A DNA stretch of 64,000 nt from Rhizobiaceae bacterium (GCA_019635795.1 JAHBYV010000007.1:1-64000); one strand, 5' to 3'. Counted from the stretch's first letter, positions 1 to 9,416 are shown. The notes: generated by a model not told the origin, from the letters alone. A program made the numbers and translations.

Positions 1-1740
1 CGCATATGGCGCGCCGGGAGTTACACTGCCAGCCGCGGCCGGTTCGAGCAGCGCCGCCTGCGCCATTGCAAGAGCTTTCGGATCGGGCACGTTGCGGAGC
101 CTGTTGACTACGTTGACGAGATCGACATCGCGATTGGTGATGCCCTCGCCGTCTCGGGCGTCCTGATGACCGGGAAGTTCATCACGTTTGAGCCGAACAA
201 ATTTCAGCCGCATGGTTGTTGAAACGCCTTCACCAAAAGCGATGGCTTCCCGCTGTCCCATGGATGAAAGGAAGGCGAGAGTGGACGCCGATGAATCTGC
301 TATCGCCGAGCGAATGATGGATTGGTCCTTCTCGTTTGCCAGACGCATGGCAAAGACCGTGGAACATTGTGACAGAATTGTCGGGTCCAATTCTCCGGGG
401 CGCTGGGTCACAACGCCAAGATAGCATCCATACTTACGCCCTTCCTTGGCAATTCGCGAAAGTGCGTGGCGTGTTGGCGCAAATCCCAGCTTTGAATCTG
501 CGGGCATATATCTGTGCGCTTCTTCGCAAAGCACCAGAAGCTCCATTTTCCCTTCGCTCCACAGCGTCAGGTCAAAGGCCAACCGCGCCAGAACAGAACA
601 TACAGCATTGACGATTTCAGACGGCATTCCGGCCATTTCGAAGCAGGTGATCTGCCTTCCGTTGTGCGGGATGCGGAAAATAGTGCCCACCGTCTCGTGG
701 ATTGTGTCCTCGATCATGCGTGAGCCGAACATGAATTTGTATCGCGGGTCCACAATCGCGGACTCAATACGTGCCTTAAGGGACCGAAACACAGGCCGAT
801 CCGATTTGGCATCAAGCGCGCCCATACGATCGTCCAGTAATTTCAGCAGGTCCACCATGCGATAGGGGACGGGCGTGTCTGCCGTCAGGGCATCACCGCC
901 GCCGCGCCGCACAAGGGCAGAGCCGGGGTTGCGATAGTGCTGCTTTGCGAGCGGTATGATGTCACGCAGGATTTCCACCTCGTCCATGTCGATTTCGCGA
1001 CCACGGAAGAGCACCTCTGCAAATTCCTCCAGCCGGAACATCCAGAACGGGAGGTCGAGTGTCTCGGCATCAATCCTGTATGCAACATCTTTCAGCGCTG
1101 GGCCGAACTCGTTGTGCGGGTCGAAAATCAGCACGCGTAATTCCTTGCGCGCTTCGATTGCCCGGCGCAGCAGGATGGTGACTGCAGTGGATTTGCCGAC
1201 GCCCGTCGTACCAACCACGGCGAAGTGGCGCGTCAGCGTATCTTGAATGGCAATGTTGGCTTCTATCGTTTCATCTTGTGAGAGGGTTCCGATGTTCACC
1301 GCTTGCCTGCCGGCAAGATCGTAGATCGCCATCAGATCGCGCGACCGAATGCGGTGCGCTACTGCGCCGATATGTGGATAGCGTGTGATACCCCGATCAA
1401 AGACCGGCGGCGCGCCTGGGGTCGTGTCGCGAACTTCCCCAACCAGCTCGACGCTGATCTCGATTGGATTGTCGGAGGTGCTGTCCCATTCAGGGGTGGT
1501 CTTCGCAATTTCATAAACCAGACCAACGGTGCGTGTCGCTCCGAGGTTGATCGAAATCATTCGCCCCACAACCCATTGATCGGTCGTGGCTGTGCCGTCG
1601 TCTGGTGAAACCTCTGCCGCAAGAGTCGCTCGTGCGCCGTCGCAACGGATGACATGTCCAAGCAGGCGCGCATCGCTTTGCGTTATGTCGCGGCGCTCTT
1701 GAGAGGTTGTTTCACCGATGGCTTTTGTCTGTTCGAACAT
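1..1740 (-). CDS. HerA-like ATPase (DUF87/AAA), 3' end missing at window edge
   Basis: The gene reads open from an ATG at 1740 to the left edge, about 580 residues, with no stop, so the C-terminus lies outside the window. The N-terminal 110 residues or so look like the HerA/HAS-barrel type domain that precedes this ATPase core. Walker A is GTTGVGKST at about residues 177-185, and Walker B is LLVLCEEAHRY at about 400-410, with the catalytic Glu pair. A later TQRPGELDPTILSQC segment resembles the sensor and arginine-finger area of HerA/FtsK-like hexameric pumps. The family moves or unwinds DNA, usually with a nuclease partner such as NurA, and in bacteria often sits in defence or repair contexts. 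The partner is not visible here. GGCGGGAA lies about ten bases before the start. The family call is firm; the biological role is unknown. Confidence 0.85.
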   Translation of the reverse strand, partial: MFEQTKAIGETTSQERRDITQSDARLLGHVIRCDGARATLAAEVSPDDGTATTDQWVVGRMISINLGATRTVGLVYEIAKTTPEWDSTSDNPIEISVELVGEVRDTTPGAPPVFDRGITRYPHIGAVAHRIRSRDLMAIYDLAGRQAVNIGTLSQDETIEANIAIQDTLTRHFAVVGTTGVGKSTAVTILLRRAIEARKELRVLIFDPHNEFGPALKDVAYRIDAETLDLPFWMFRLEEFAEVLFRGREIDMDEVEILRDIIPLAKQHYRNPGSALVRRGGGDALTADTPVPYRMVDLLKLLDDRMGALDAKSDRPVFRSLKARIESAIVDPRYKFMFGSRMIEDTIHETVGTIFRIPHNGRQITCFEMAGMPSEIVNAVCSVLARLAFDLTLWSEGKMELLVLCEEAHRYMPADSKLGFAPTRHALSRIAKEGRKYGCYLGVVTQRPGELDPTILSQCSTVFAMRLANEKDQSIIRSAIADSSASTLAFLSSMGQREAIAFGEGVSTTMRLKFVRLKRDELPGHQDARDGEGITNRDVDLVNVVNRLRNVPDPKALAMAQAALLEPAAAGSVTPGAPYA

Positions 1741-1866
1741 TTGCTTAATTCCCGCCTCTGACAGCAAGGCTATGCCGCGTAGGTTAAGGCGGAATGCAGA
1801 TTGATGGTGTACGATGGGTGAATGCGTCCAGAAGAATTCTATCTAATCGGAAGTTGAAATTCGCCA

Positions 1867-1896
1867 TTGACAGGGTGCAAGTTTCCCCACTAGTGT
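1867..1896 (+). promoter_or_regulatory. Candidate promoter of the ilvB leader
   Basis: TTGACA at 1867-1872 is a perfect -35 hexamer. Eighteen bases downstream, TAGTGT at 1891-1896 is a weak -10. Transcription would then start at about 1902-1905, directly on the leader-peptide ATG at 1905, so the leader peptide may be translated from a leaderless mRNA. The -10 match is poor, which limits confidence. Confidence 0.45.
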
Positions 1897-1904
1897 CCGC
1901 ACCC

Positions 1905-1958
1905 ATGAAAACTGCACTTATTATCGTGGTAGGAAAGCGCGTGGGCAAGGCGGTGTAA
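1905..1958 (+). CDS. ilvB operon leader peptide (17 aa)
   Basis: This is a 17-codon reading frame, MKTALIIVVGKRVGKAV, ending in TAA. Codons 5-9 are Leu-Ile-Ile-Val-Val, followed by two more Val codons, exactly the amino acids made by the downstream enzyme's pathway. Ribosome stalling at these codons under branched-chain amino acid shortage would control folding of the downstream RNA, which contains a terminator. No Shine-Dalgarno sequence is visible before the ATG, consistent with leaderless translation. Such leaders are known for alphaproteobacterial ilvB. The gene is far too short for ordinary gene callers. Confidence 0.85.
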   Translation: MKTALIIVVGKRVGKAV

Positions 1959-2014
1959 CCGCCGGGCAAGTTCCTCCCATGCGCATCAAACAGGCTCCTC
2001 AGGGGGCCTTTTTT
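1949..2014 (+). terminator. ilvB transcription attenuator (pause hairpin plus intrinsic terminator)
   Basis: Two hairpins follow the leader codons. The first, 1949-1954 with 1958-1963 (GGCGGT/ACCGCC, loop GTA), overlaps the leader stop codon. The second, 1992-1998 with 2003-2009 (AGGCTCC/GGGGCCT region, loop TCAG, one G-U pair), is followed at once by six T residues (2009-2014), the standard intrinsic terminator layout. It lies 55 bases before the ilvB start. The alternative antiterminator pairing was not resolved by eye. Confidence 0.8.
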
Positions 2015-2068
2015 ATTGCCTCCAATGCGGTTAAACGAACCAACGGAAATACAGACAGGACCAGACCG

Positions 2069-3847
2069 ATGAGCAAAGCAGGTGAGCGCCGGGAAATGAC
2101 TGGTGCGGAGATGGTGGTGCAGGCGCTGAAGGACAACGGTGTCCAGCACCTGTTTGGATATCCGGGTGGCGCGGTACTTCCGATTTATGATGAGCTTTTC
2201 CAGCAGGATGATGTTCAGCACATTCTGGTGCGGCATGAGCAGGGTGCAGGCCATGCTGCAGAAGGTTATGCGCGCTCAACCGGCAAGCCCGGCGTTATGC
2301 TCGTCACTTCAGGTCCGGGTGCCACGAACGCAGTAACCCCGTTGCAGGATGCCTTGATGGATTCGATCCCGCTGGTTTGCATAACCGGGCAGGTTCCCAC
2401 CACGCTCATCGGCTCTGACGGGTTCCAGGAGTGCGATACGGTGGGTATCACACGCCCCTGCACCAAGCATAACTGGCTGGTAAAGGACGTGAACGATCTG
2501 TCGCGGATATTGCATCAGGCCTTTGTCGTTGCCACAACGGGCCGCCCCGGTCCGGTTGTCGTCGATATTCCGAAGGATGTGCAGTTCGCGAAAGGCATTT
2601 ACACGCCGCCCCAAATGGTCCCGACTTCGAGCTATCGCCCGAAGACGCAGGGCGACCTCGAACAAATCAAGGCCGCCGTTGCGCTGATGGCGACTGCAAA
2701 GCGCCCGATAATCTATTCCGGCGGTGGGGTTATCAATTCCGGGCCGGAAGCCAGCCATTTGCTGCGCGAGTTGGTCGATTTGACCGGTTTCCCCATCACA
2801 TCAACTCTTATGGGGTTGGGTGCATATCCTGCGAGCGGAAAGAACTGGCTCGGAATGCTGGGCATGCACGGCTCTTACGAAGCCAACATGGCGATGCATG
2901 ATTGCGACGTCATGGTGTGCATCGGCGCGCGTTTTGATGACCGCATTACCGGTCGTCTCAATGCGTTCTCGCCAAATTCAAAGAAGATTCATATCGATAT
3001 CGATCCTTCTTCGCTGAACAAGAATGTCCGCGTGGATGTTCCCATTCTTGGCGATGTCGGATTGGTGCTCGAAGATATGGTCCGGTTGTGGCGCGCCTCT
3101 GCACGCGCCGACAAGAAAGAACTTTACCCCTGGTGGGAACAGATCGCCCGCTGGCGCGCCCGCAACTCGTTTGCGTACCAGCCCAATAAAGATGTGATCA
3201 TGCCGCAATACGCGATTGAGCGGCTGTACGAACTGACCAAGGAGAAGGATGTTTACATCACGACTGAGGTTGGCCAGCATCAGATGTGGGCCGCACAGTT
3301 GTTTGGTTTTGACAAGCCAAATCGCTGGATGACTTCAGGTGGTTTGGGAACGATGGGCTACGGACTTCCGGCAGCACTCGGGGTTCAGATTGCGCATCCA
3401 GATTCACTCGTTATCGATATTGCTGGCGACGCATCGGTTCAAATGACCATTCAGGAAATGAGCGCGGCCGTTCAATATGAGGCACCGATCAAGATATTTA
3501 TCCTGAACAATCAATATATGGGCATGGTGCGGCAGTGGCAGCAGCTTCTGCATGGCAACCGCTTGTCGCACTCATACACAGAGGCGATGCCCGATTTCGT
3601 CAAACTGGCGGAAGCCTATGGTGGGCATGGTATCCGGTGCGAAAAGCCTGACGAGCTGGACGACGCGATAAGGGAGATGATCTCGGTGAAAAAGCCGGTG
3701 ATCTTTGATTGCCGGGTGGCTGCGCTCGCCAACTGTTTCCCGATGATTCCATCCGGCAAGGCACATAACGAAATGCTTCTGCCCGATGAAGCAACCGATG
3801 AAGCCGTGGCCAATGCGATTGACGCAAAGGGCAGGGAACTGGTGTAG
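2069..3847 (+). CDS. ilvB: Acetolactate synthase large subunit
   Basis: This catalytic subunit of acetohydroxyacid synthase (592 aa) condenses two pyruvates, or pyruvate plus 2-oxobutyrate, in the first shared step of valine, leucine and isoleucine synthesis. It is a cytosolic ThDP enzyme. The catalytic Glu is at about residue 57 in RHEQGAGHAAEG, and the ThDP/Mg motif GDASVQM begins near residue 453. Length is normal for the family. The ATG at 2069 was chosen because the longer in-frame reading from 1979 begins inside the attenuator terminator; ACAGGA lies before 2069. ilvN follows 27 bases later, forming an ilvBN operon under attenuator control. The gene is also called ilvI or ilvG in some annotations. 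Confidence 0.97.
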   Translation: MSKAGERREMTGAEMVVQALKDNGVQHLFGYPGGAVLPIYDELFQQDDVQHILVRHEQGAGHAAEGYARSTGKPGVMLVTSGPGATNAVTPLQDALMDSIPLVCITGQVPTTLIGSDGFQECDTVGITRPCTKHNWLVKDVNDLSRILHQAFVVATTGRPGPVVVDIPKDVQFAKGIYTPPQMVPTSSYRPKTQGDLEQIKAAVALMATAKRPIIYSGGGVINSGPEASHLLRELVDLTGFPITSTLMGLGAYPASGKNWLGMLGMHGSYEANMAMHDCDVMVCIGARFDDRITGRLNAFSPNSKKIHIDIDPSSLNKNVRVDVPILGDVGLVLEDMVRLWRASARADKKELYPWWEQIARWRARNSFAYQPNKDVIMPQYAIERLYELTKEKDVYITTEVGQHQMWAAQLFGFDKPNRWMTSGGLGTMGYGLPAALGVQIAHPDSLVIDIAGDASVQMTIQEMSAAVQYEAPIKIFILNNQYMGMVRQWQQLLHGNRLSHSYTEAMPDFVKLAEAYGGHGIRCEKPDELDDAIREMISVKKPVIFDCRVAALANCFPMIPSGKAHNEMLLPDEATDEAVANAIDAKGRELV

Positions 3848-3874
3848 CTGGACCAACAGGACGAAAGAAACGAT

Positions 3875-4447
3875 ATGTCTGCTCAACTTCAACCTACCGG
3901 TTCGGCCTATTTCATCGCACATGAAACGGCACGTCCCGAAACGCATACGCTGTCGGTCCTTGTAGACAATGAGCCGGGTGTGCTTGCGCGTGTCATTGGT
4001 CTGTTTTCAGGGCGTGGCTACAATATTGAAAGCCTGACTGTTTCCGAAACCGAGCATGAGAAACACCTGTCACGTATAACAGTCGTGACGCGCGGAACGC
4101 CGCACGTGCTTGAGCAAATCAAGAACCAGCTTGAACGCATAGTTCCGGTTCACCGCGTAGTCGATCTTTCGGTTCGCGCCGAGGAGCTTGGGCACGGAAA
4201 GCCTCTGGCGCGCGAGCTGGCATTGATAAAAGTCGCAGGCGAAGGCGATGCCAGAGTGGAAGCATTGCGATTGGCTGAAGCTTTCCGCGCCAAGGTTATT
4301 GATGCAAACACCGGCCATTTCATTTTCGAGATCACAGGCTCTGTGTCGAAAATCGAACAGTTCATCGCCATCATGGCACCACTGGGCCTTGTCGAGGTGT
4401 GCCGGACGGGTGTGGCGGCGATGAATCGCGGCCCTCAGGGAATGTAA
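3875..4447 (+). CDS. ilvN: Acetolactate synthase small (regulatory) subunit
   Basis: This 190-residue regulatory partner of the preceding large subunit confers activation and feedback inhibition, classically by valine. An ACT domain covers about residues 25-100, beginning with HTLSVLVDNEPGVLARV and continuing GLFSGRGYNIESL. The C-terminal half is the usual small-subunit domain. It is cotranscribed with ilvB, 27 bases apart, so the upstream attenuator controls both. In many genomes the gene is named ilvH. Nothing is unusual in length or motifs. Confidence 0.96.
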   Translation: MSAQLQPTGSAYFIAHETARPETHTLSVLVDNEPGVLARVIGLFSGRGYNIESLTVSETEHEKHLSRITVVTRGTPHVLEQIKNQLERIVPVHRVVDLSVRAEELGHGKPLARELALIKVAGEGDARVEALRLAEAFRAKVIDANTGHFIFEITGSVSKIEQFIAIMAPLGLVEVCRTGVAAMNRGPQGM

Positions 4448-4482
4448 TTCCCTAAATTGTCACTGAGACAACAATGAGTTGG

Positions 4483-4509
4483 ACAGATGCCTGCGCAACA
4501 GGCATCTGT
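4483..4509 (+). repeat. Perfect 11-bp inverted repeat after ilvN
   Basis: ACAGATGCCTG (4483-4493) and CAGGCATCTGT (4499-4509) form a perfect 11-bp stem with a 5-base loop. It lies 35 bases after ilvN and 30 bases before the next start codon. No T-run follows, so it may be a weak or Rho-assisted terminator, or an mRNA-stabilising hairpin. Its presence argues against starting the downstream exporter at 4479, which would put the hairpin in coding sequence. Confidence 0.6.
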
Positions 4510-4538
4510 TCGCCTCCCTTCATTTCGAGTGCTCCCCC

Positions 4539-5135
4539 GTGACTCAGGAAACCCTTCTCGCATTGCTGGTCTATGCCTTCGTGACCTCAATCACGCCGGG
4601 GCCAAACAATTTCATGTTGTTGGCTTCAGGGGTGAATTTCGGCTTCGTTCGCACAATTCCCCACATGTGCGGGATCGGCTTTGGCTTCTTCACCCTGCTG
4701 ATTGGGGTCGGTCTGGGTCTTGGAGCTTTGTTGACTGCGTTTCCGGAACTGCATTTGACGCTGAAGGTTCTTGGCGGCGCATATCTGCTTTATCTTGCGT
4801 GGAAAATCGCCATGTCCCGCAAGATCAGCAATGCGGGTGATGGCAGGTCTCGACCAATGAGCTTCGTGGAAGCTTCATTGTTTCAGTGGGTCAATCCCAA
4901 GGCATGGGTTATGGCTATAACCGCTATGGCGATTTATCAGGATGCTTCCAATCCTTATTGGTCGCTGCTCTTCATCGGGAGTATATTCGCTCTGACGAAC
5001 TTTCCCTGCGTGTCAACCTGGGCGGTGTTCGGGGTGGCATTGCGCGGGTTCTTGTCTGACCCCGTGCGCCTCAAATGGTTCAACATTGCGATGGGCCTTT
5101 TATTGGCCGCAACCCTGTGGCCCATGCTGAAATGA
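4539..5135 (+). CDS. LysE/RhtB-family amino acid exporter
   Basis: This is a six-helix inner membrane protein of 198 residues. The family exports amino acids or related metabolites by proton exchange. The signature SITPGPNN lies in the first 25 residues, followed by strongly hydrophobic segments with short polar loops, including a central basic loop around KIAMSRKI. A GTG at 4539 (VTQETLLALL) matches the usual start of this family. An upstream ATG at 4479 adds about 20 residues without hydrophobic or conserved character and spans a strong hairpin. The position after ilvBN suggests possible branched-chain amino acid export, but substrate cannot be read from sequence. Confidence 0.87.
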   Translation: MTQETLLALLVYAFVTSITPGPNNFMLLASGVNFGFVRTIPHMCGIGFGFFTLLIGVGLGLGALLTAFPELHLTLKVLGGAYLLYLAWKIAMSRKISNAGDGRSRPMSFVEASLFQWVNPKAWVMAITAMAIYQDASNPYWSLLFIGSIFALTNFPCVSTWAVFGVALRGFLSDPVRLKWFNIAMGLLLAATLWPMLK

Positions 5136-5256
5136 TTGCTGGTATTTCTGTCCCCCAATTTGCTGGACGCTGGTAGCGGAATAGCTATTCTTCTGCCGGG
5201 AATCAGAGCGTGCGTCGTGCGGACGCGCGCAGGTTCCCTTTGGGGGAGCAAAGGCC

Positions 5257-7434
5257 ATGGCTTTCTACGCTTTGCGACGATTCATCGCCGCAGCGTCGGT
5301 TTTGATGCTTGTATTTGGCAGTATCTCTTACGGGCAAGAAAAATCCGCTCCAGCGCCCGCCCCGGAAAAAGTCGATCAGTTAATCGAGTTGCTCTCCGAT
5401 CCCGCCGTCAAGGATTGGCTTGCCGCTCAATCGTCGCAGGCTGCCTCGCAGGATAAACCCGACACTGATTTGCATGCGCAAGGCATGTCGAAATCCACTG
5501 TTTCGATGGGCCTCGAACAGGTCAGGGAGCATGTGCACGAACTGGTTGTCGCGGTTCCAGATTTGCCCGATCAGCTTGAGCGTGCCCGCACCATCACCAT
5601 GCTTGAATTGTCGCGACGTGGTCTGCTTGATGTGGCGCTGGTTATAGGCGTTTTCATTGCTGCTGGCGTTGCTCTGTCCGCAATAGTGCATCTTCTCACC
5701 GCGCGCTTGCGCAAGTGGATTGATGCATTGCCGGCAACAACTCCAACCGGTCGTGCGAGGAAAATTGGTGGACGCTATCTTTATGCGACGATCATGATCC
5801 TTGCGTTTATTGTCGGCAGTGCTGGTGCATTCCTGCTGTTCAAGTGGCCGCCCTTGTTGCGTGAGATCGTACTTGCTTACCTGACCGGCGCGATTGCTGT
5901 TTGGATTGTACGCAGCTATGTCGCCAGTGCGCTTGTTCCCACTTTTATGGGGGTGGCCAATGCAGAAGCGGTGCGCGCAATTCCGGTGCGCGACGCTACG
6001 GCGAACCATTGGACGCGATGGATTGTCATAATTTCAGTTTGGGTCGCGCTTGTCTCCGCAACCTTCTCGCTACTTCCGCTACTTGGCTTCACCCGCGACG
6101 GTGTGATGGCTCTGATGGTTCCAACCAGCACCGTTCTGCTGGTTCTTACCTTGTTTGCGGTCTGGCGACGGCCGTGTGAGCAAAGTTTGATTCCACATTC
6201 AAGGCGTCTTGGATTTACAGCAACCACATGGATACTCACCACATTTCTGGTGGTCCTTTGGCTGATGCGGATCGCCGGGCTTTGGTTTTCAATGTGGTTG
6301 CTGCTTGCTGCGGCTGCAGTGCCGTTTCTCATCTATACTGCGAGGCGCGCGGTTTATTATGTGCTGCGCGCAGACCCGGCGGATGAACCGGATTCTGCCA
6401 TCCCGGCGATTAGCGTTGCTATCATAGATAGAGCCATAAGGGTCGGGCTGATTATTATCAGCGCCTACCTTCTGGCGCGGGCCTTCGGCCTTGGAATTTC
6501 TACCATGCAGAGTCAGGAGCATCCAATCAGGAACATGGTGCTTCGCGGTCTTCTCAATGCAGCGGTAATTGTAATCGTAGCTGATTTCGGGTGGAGCATC
6601 ATCAAGGCGGCGACTGAGCGTCGCCTCGGTGTGGCGCGTGTAACGGCCGATCCTGCTGAACAGAGTGCGCCTCATCAAGTCGATCCGCGTCAGGGGCGTT
6701 TATTGACGCTTCTGCCAATCTTTCAGAATATCGTGTTCGCAGTTATCGTCATAATGGCGATACTAATGATCCTGTCCTCGCTAGGCATTGAGATAGGGCC
6801 GCTTATTGCGGGTGCCGGTGTCGTGGGCGTTGCCGTTGGCTTTGGTGCGCAAACGCTCGTAAAGGACATAATCTCCGGCATTTTCTACCTGCTCGACGAT
6901 GCTTTTCGCGTCGGCGAGTATATCAGTAGCGGTAAATATATGGGTACGGTCGAGAGCTTCAGTCTGCGATCTATCAAACTGCGCCATCACCGTGGTGCGC
7001 TCTTCACCATTCCGTTTGGCGAGCTAGGCGCAGTGCAGAACCTGAGCCGGGACTGGGTTACGGACAAATTCAATATCACCGTTGGCTACGATACCGACAT
7101 TGAGGCGGCCCGCAAACTTATCAAGAAGGTCGGGCAGCAGGTCGCTGAAGATCCTGAATTCGCGCCTTATGTCATTGAACCGATCAAGATGCAGGGCGTT
7201 CAGGAGTTTGGAGAGTACGGCGTAATTCTGCGTCTTAAATCGACGCGTAAGCCGGGCCAGGCTTTCGGCATGAAACGAAAGTTTTTTATCGCCATCAAGC
7301 AGGCGTTCAAGGAAGCGGGCATTACGATCCCGATTGCGTCGGTTCATGTTCATCAGGACGAGTCGGCAACGCAGAAAGTTGCCGCGCAGGCTGAGCGCAT
7401 CAGGCGCAGCAAGGCAACGAGGGAGTCGGGCTGA
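5257..7434 (+). CDS. Large MscS-family mechanosensitive channel (YbiO-like architecture)
   Basis: This 725-residue protein has a signal peptide at the N-terminus (cleavage near SYGQ), a periplasmic segment of about 100 residues, roughly ten transmembrane helices, and the MscS core. The pore-lining helix is the Gly/Ala-rich segment from about residue 517 (AGAGVVGVAVGFGAQ), followed by the conserved KDIISG turn and the cytosolic beta/alpha domain. These channels release solutes on hypo-osmotic shock. Length and layout resemble E. coli YbiO rather than small MscS. GGGGGAGC lies 8 bases before the ATG. The C-terminal 25 residues are basic and likely cytosolic. Confidence 0.9.
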   Translation: MAFYALRRFIAAASVLMLVFGSISYGQEKSAPAPAPEKVDQLIELLSDPAVKDWLAAQSSQAASQDKPDTDLHAQGMSKSTVSMGLEQVREHVHELVVAVPDLPDQLERARTITMLELSRRGLLDVALVIGVFIAAGVALSAIVHLLTARLRKWIDALPATTPTGRARKIGGRYLYATIMILAFIVGSAGAFLLFKWPPLLREIVLAYLTGAIAVWIVRSYVASALVPTFMGVANAEAVRAIPVRDATANHWTRWIVIISVWVALVSATFSLLPLLGFTRDGVMALMVPTSTVLLVLTLFAVWRRPCEQSLIPHSRRLGFTATTWILTTFLVVLWLMRIAGLWFSMWLLLAAAAVPFLIYTARRAVYYVLRADPADEPDSAIPAISVAIIDRAIRVGLIIISAYLLARAFGLGISTMQSQEHPIRNMVLRGLLNAAVIVIVADFGWSIIKAATERRLGVARVTADPAEQSAPHQVDPRQGRLLTLLPIFQNIVFAVIVIMAILMILSSLGIEIGPLIAGAGVVGVAVGFGAQTLVKDIISGIFYLLDDAFRVGEYISSGKYMGTVESFSLRSIKLRHHRGALFTIPFGELGAVQNLSRDWVTDKFNITVGYDTDIEAARKLIKKVGQQVAEDPEFAPYVIEPIKMQGVQEFGEYGVILRLKSTRKPGQAFGMKRKFFIAIKQAFKEAGITIPIASVHVHQDESATQKVAAQAERIRRSKATRESG

Positions 7435-7525
7435 GCGGTTTAAATCATACTTGCGTTCCGCATATGTTCTGATATGGCCTGTTGGCACTTGTGCTGCGAC
7501 CCCGAATCCTGCCACCCCGAGACTT

Positions 7526-8653
7526 ATGGAATTTTCTCCCCAACAAGACGAAGCGCTTAAAGCCGTCGCGCAGTGGCTGAAAGGTGGAAGGCCTCAAGTG
7601 TTCCGCCTGTTCGGATATGCCGGAACAGGAAAGACAACGCTGGCGCGCTATTTTGCCGAGCATGTTGACGGTCAGGTTCAGTTCGCGGCGTTTACCGGCA
7701 AGGCCGCTCAGGTGTTGCGTTCAAAAGGTGCAACAAATGCCAGGACGATCCACTCACTGATCTACAGGCCGCGTGGGGAAGAGCAGATTGAGGATGAGTC
7801 AACCGGTAAGACGACAATGTCGCCTACATTTTCGCTAAACAGGCAAAGCCCGGTTGCGAAGGCAAAGTTGATCATCATTGATGAGTGCTCGATGGTCGAC
7901 GAACAATTGGGCCGCGATTTGCTCTCGTTCGGGACACCTATTCTGGTTCTGGGAGATCCGGCACAGCTTCCTCCCATCTCTGGCGGCGGCTTCTTCACAG
8001 AGCAGGAGCCCGACTATCTTTTGACGGAGATTCACCGGCAGGCGCGCGACAATCCCATTCTTCGCCTTGCTCTCGATGTTCGGGAAGGGCGCGAGTTCGA
8101 GCTGGGTGATTTTGGAAATGCACGCGTGATTGAGCGATCAGACGTCAATCAGGACATTGTCCTTGATGCAGATCAGGTGCTTGTCGGTCGAAACCAGACG
8201 CGGCGTCGCTATAACCAACGTTTGCGGGAGCTGAAGGGGTTTTCCGCGTCTTATCCCCAAGCGGGCGACAAGTTGGTTTGCTTGCGCAACGATCCGGCAA
8301 AGGGGCTATTGAATGGCTCATTGTGGAAGGTGATGACTTCCTCACGCGAGACGGTGAAGCCGGGCATCAATTTGCTTGTCTCGCCGGAAGAGGATGATCC
8401 GGATCGTGGAGTTGCAAAGATCAAGCTTTTGAAAGCGACTTTTGAAAATCCGGATGAAGAAATTCCCTGGTCAACCAAGAAGCGATATGATGATTTCGAC
8501 TATGGCTATGCGCTGACGGTTCATAAGGCGCAGGGCTCGCAGTGGAACAATGTGGTGTTGTTCGATGAAAGCTATGCATTCAAGGACACGCGCCAGAGAT
8601 GGCTTTATACAGCTATCACCCGTGCAGCAGAAAAGTTAACCGTTGTCCGTTGA
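7526..8653 (+). CDS. RecD/Dda-like ATP-dependent DNA helicase
   Basis: This superfamily 1B helicase (375 aa) is short compared with RecD and close to phage Dda-type helicases. Walker [10 protein letters not shown] is at about residues 30-38, the Walker B/DExx box [10 protein letters not shown] at about 116-125, motif III-like [10 protein letters not shown] follows, and the C-terminal UvrD_C_2 motif VHKAQGSQW is near 332, with final TAITRA. It translocates 5' to 3' on single-stranded DNA using ATP. The start ATG 7526 ([11 protein letters not shown]) places the conserved core where it belongs; a 64-residue upstream extension overlaps the preceding gene. It overlaps no partner, and its 3' end lies 20 bases before pdxJ. 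No RecB/RecC-like partner is nearby. Confidence 0.88.
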   Translation: MEFSPQQDEALKAVAQWLKGGRPQVFRLFGYAGTGKTTLARYFAEHVDGQVQFAAFTGKAAQVLRSKGATNARTIHSLIYRPRGEEQIEDESTGKTTMSPTFSLNRQSPVAKAKLIIIDECSMVDEQLGRDLLSFGTPILVLGDPAQLPPISGGGFFTEQEPDYLLTEIHRQARDNPILRLALDVREGREFELGDFGNARVIERSDVNQDIVLDADQVLVGRNQTRRRYNQRLRELKGFSASYPQAGDKLVCLRNDPAKGLLNGSLWKVMTSSRETVKPGINLLVSPEEDDPDRGVAKIKLLKATFENPDEEIPWSTKKRYDDFDYGYALTVHKAQGSQWNNVVLFDESYAFKDTRQRWLYTAITRAAEKLTVVR

Positions 8654-8672
8654 TTTTCGGCAGGATTGCGAA

Positions 8673-9416
8673 ATGCCAACCAGATTTTCCGCCAACCTTA
8701 ATGCGGTAGCGCTTCTTCGCAATCGGCGAGACTTGCCTTGGCCGAGCGTGACGCGGCTGGGACGGATTGCGCTTGCAGCGGGTGCGCATGGCTTGACGGT
8801 GCATCCAAGGCCGGACGAACGCCATACCCGCAATTCTGATCTGCCGGATTTACGCGCCCTGATTGACAGCGAATTTCCGGATGCAGAATTTAACGTCGAG
8901 GGCTATCCAACAGAGGATTTTCTGAGGCTGGTGGAGCGCAATCGACCCGATCAGGTCACGCTGGTTCCAGATGATCCGAGCCAACCGACTTCTGACCACG
9001 GATGGGATTTTGCCGCTCACGCCGCCTTTCTGACGCCGGTTGTCAAACGGCTGAAAGATTCAGGTTTCCGAGTGTCTCTCTTTGCGAATGCGGATGCTGG
9101 CGGCATGGAAGTGGCGGCAGAAACAGGTGCAGACCGGATTGAGCTATATACCGGCCCATATGGTGGTTGCTATTCTGATTCAAAGGAAGCCGCTAAACAT
9201 CTGGAATTGCTTGGTAATGCTGCGCAGGCTGCTCGTAGGGCCGGCCTTGGGGTCAATGCGGGTCACGATCTGACTGTGGAGAACCTACCGCCGCTAATCG
9301 AGAAAATTCCGTATCTGGCAGAAGTTTCTATTGGTCACGGGCTAACTGCCGATGCACTGGAATTCGGAATGGAAGGCGCTGTTCGCCGATTTCTAATCGC
9401 TTGCGGATCGGGCTAG
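8673..9416 (+). CDS. pdxJ: Pyridoxine 5'-phosphate synthase
   Basis: This TIM-barrel enzyme (247 aa) condenses 3-amino-2-oxopropyl phosphate with 1-deoxy-D-xylulose 5-phosphate to make pyridoxine 5'-phosphate, the last ring-forming step of DXP-dependent vitamin B6 synthesis. Family motifs are [11 protein letters not shown] at the N-terminus, [11 protein letters not shown] (substrate His/Arg residues), the phosphate-binding end IELYTGPY, and a C-terminal [11 protein letters not shown]. The ATG at 8673 gives the standard N-terminus; the in-frame extension to 8643 overlaps the helicase gene. The N-terminal motif differs slightly from the common NIDHVATLRNARG form, as in other Brucellaceae versions. 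Confidence 0.95.
   Translation: MPTRFSANLNAVALLRNRRDLPWPSVTRLGRIALAAGAHGLTVHPRPDERHTRNSDLPDLRALIDSEFPDAEFNVEGYPTEDFLRLVERNRPDQVTLVPDDPSQPTSDHGWDFAAHAAFLTPVVKRLKDSGFRVSLFANADAGGMEVAAETGADRIELYTGPYGGCYSDSKEAAKHLELLGNAAQAARRAGLGVNAGHDLTVENLPPLIEKIPYLAEVSIGHGLTADALEFGMEGAVRRFLIACGSG

Noticed and set aside
1979-2068. Upstream in-frame ATG extending ilvB by 30 codons
   Set aside because: It begins within the attenuator region and would encode the terminator stem; ATG 2069 has a ribosome site and fits the family N-terminus.
1784-2254. 156-residue reading frame on the minus strand across the ilvB leader
   Set aside because: It overlaps the leader, attenuator and ilvB start, has no ribosome site and reads as non-protein-like.
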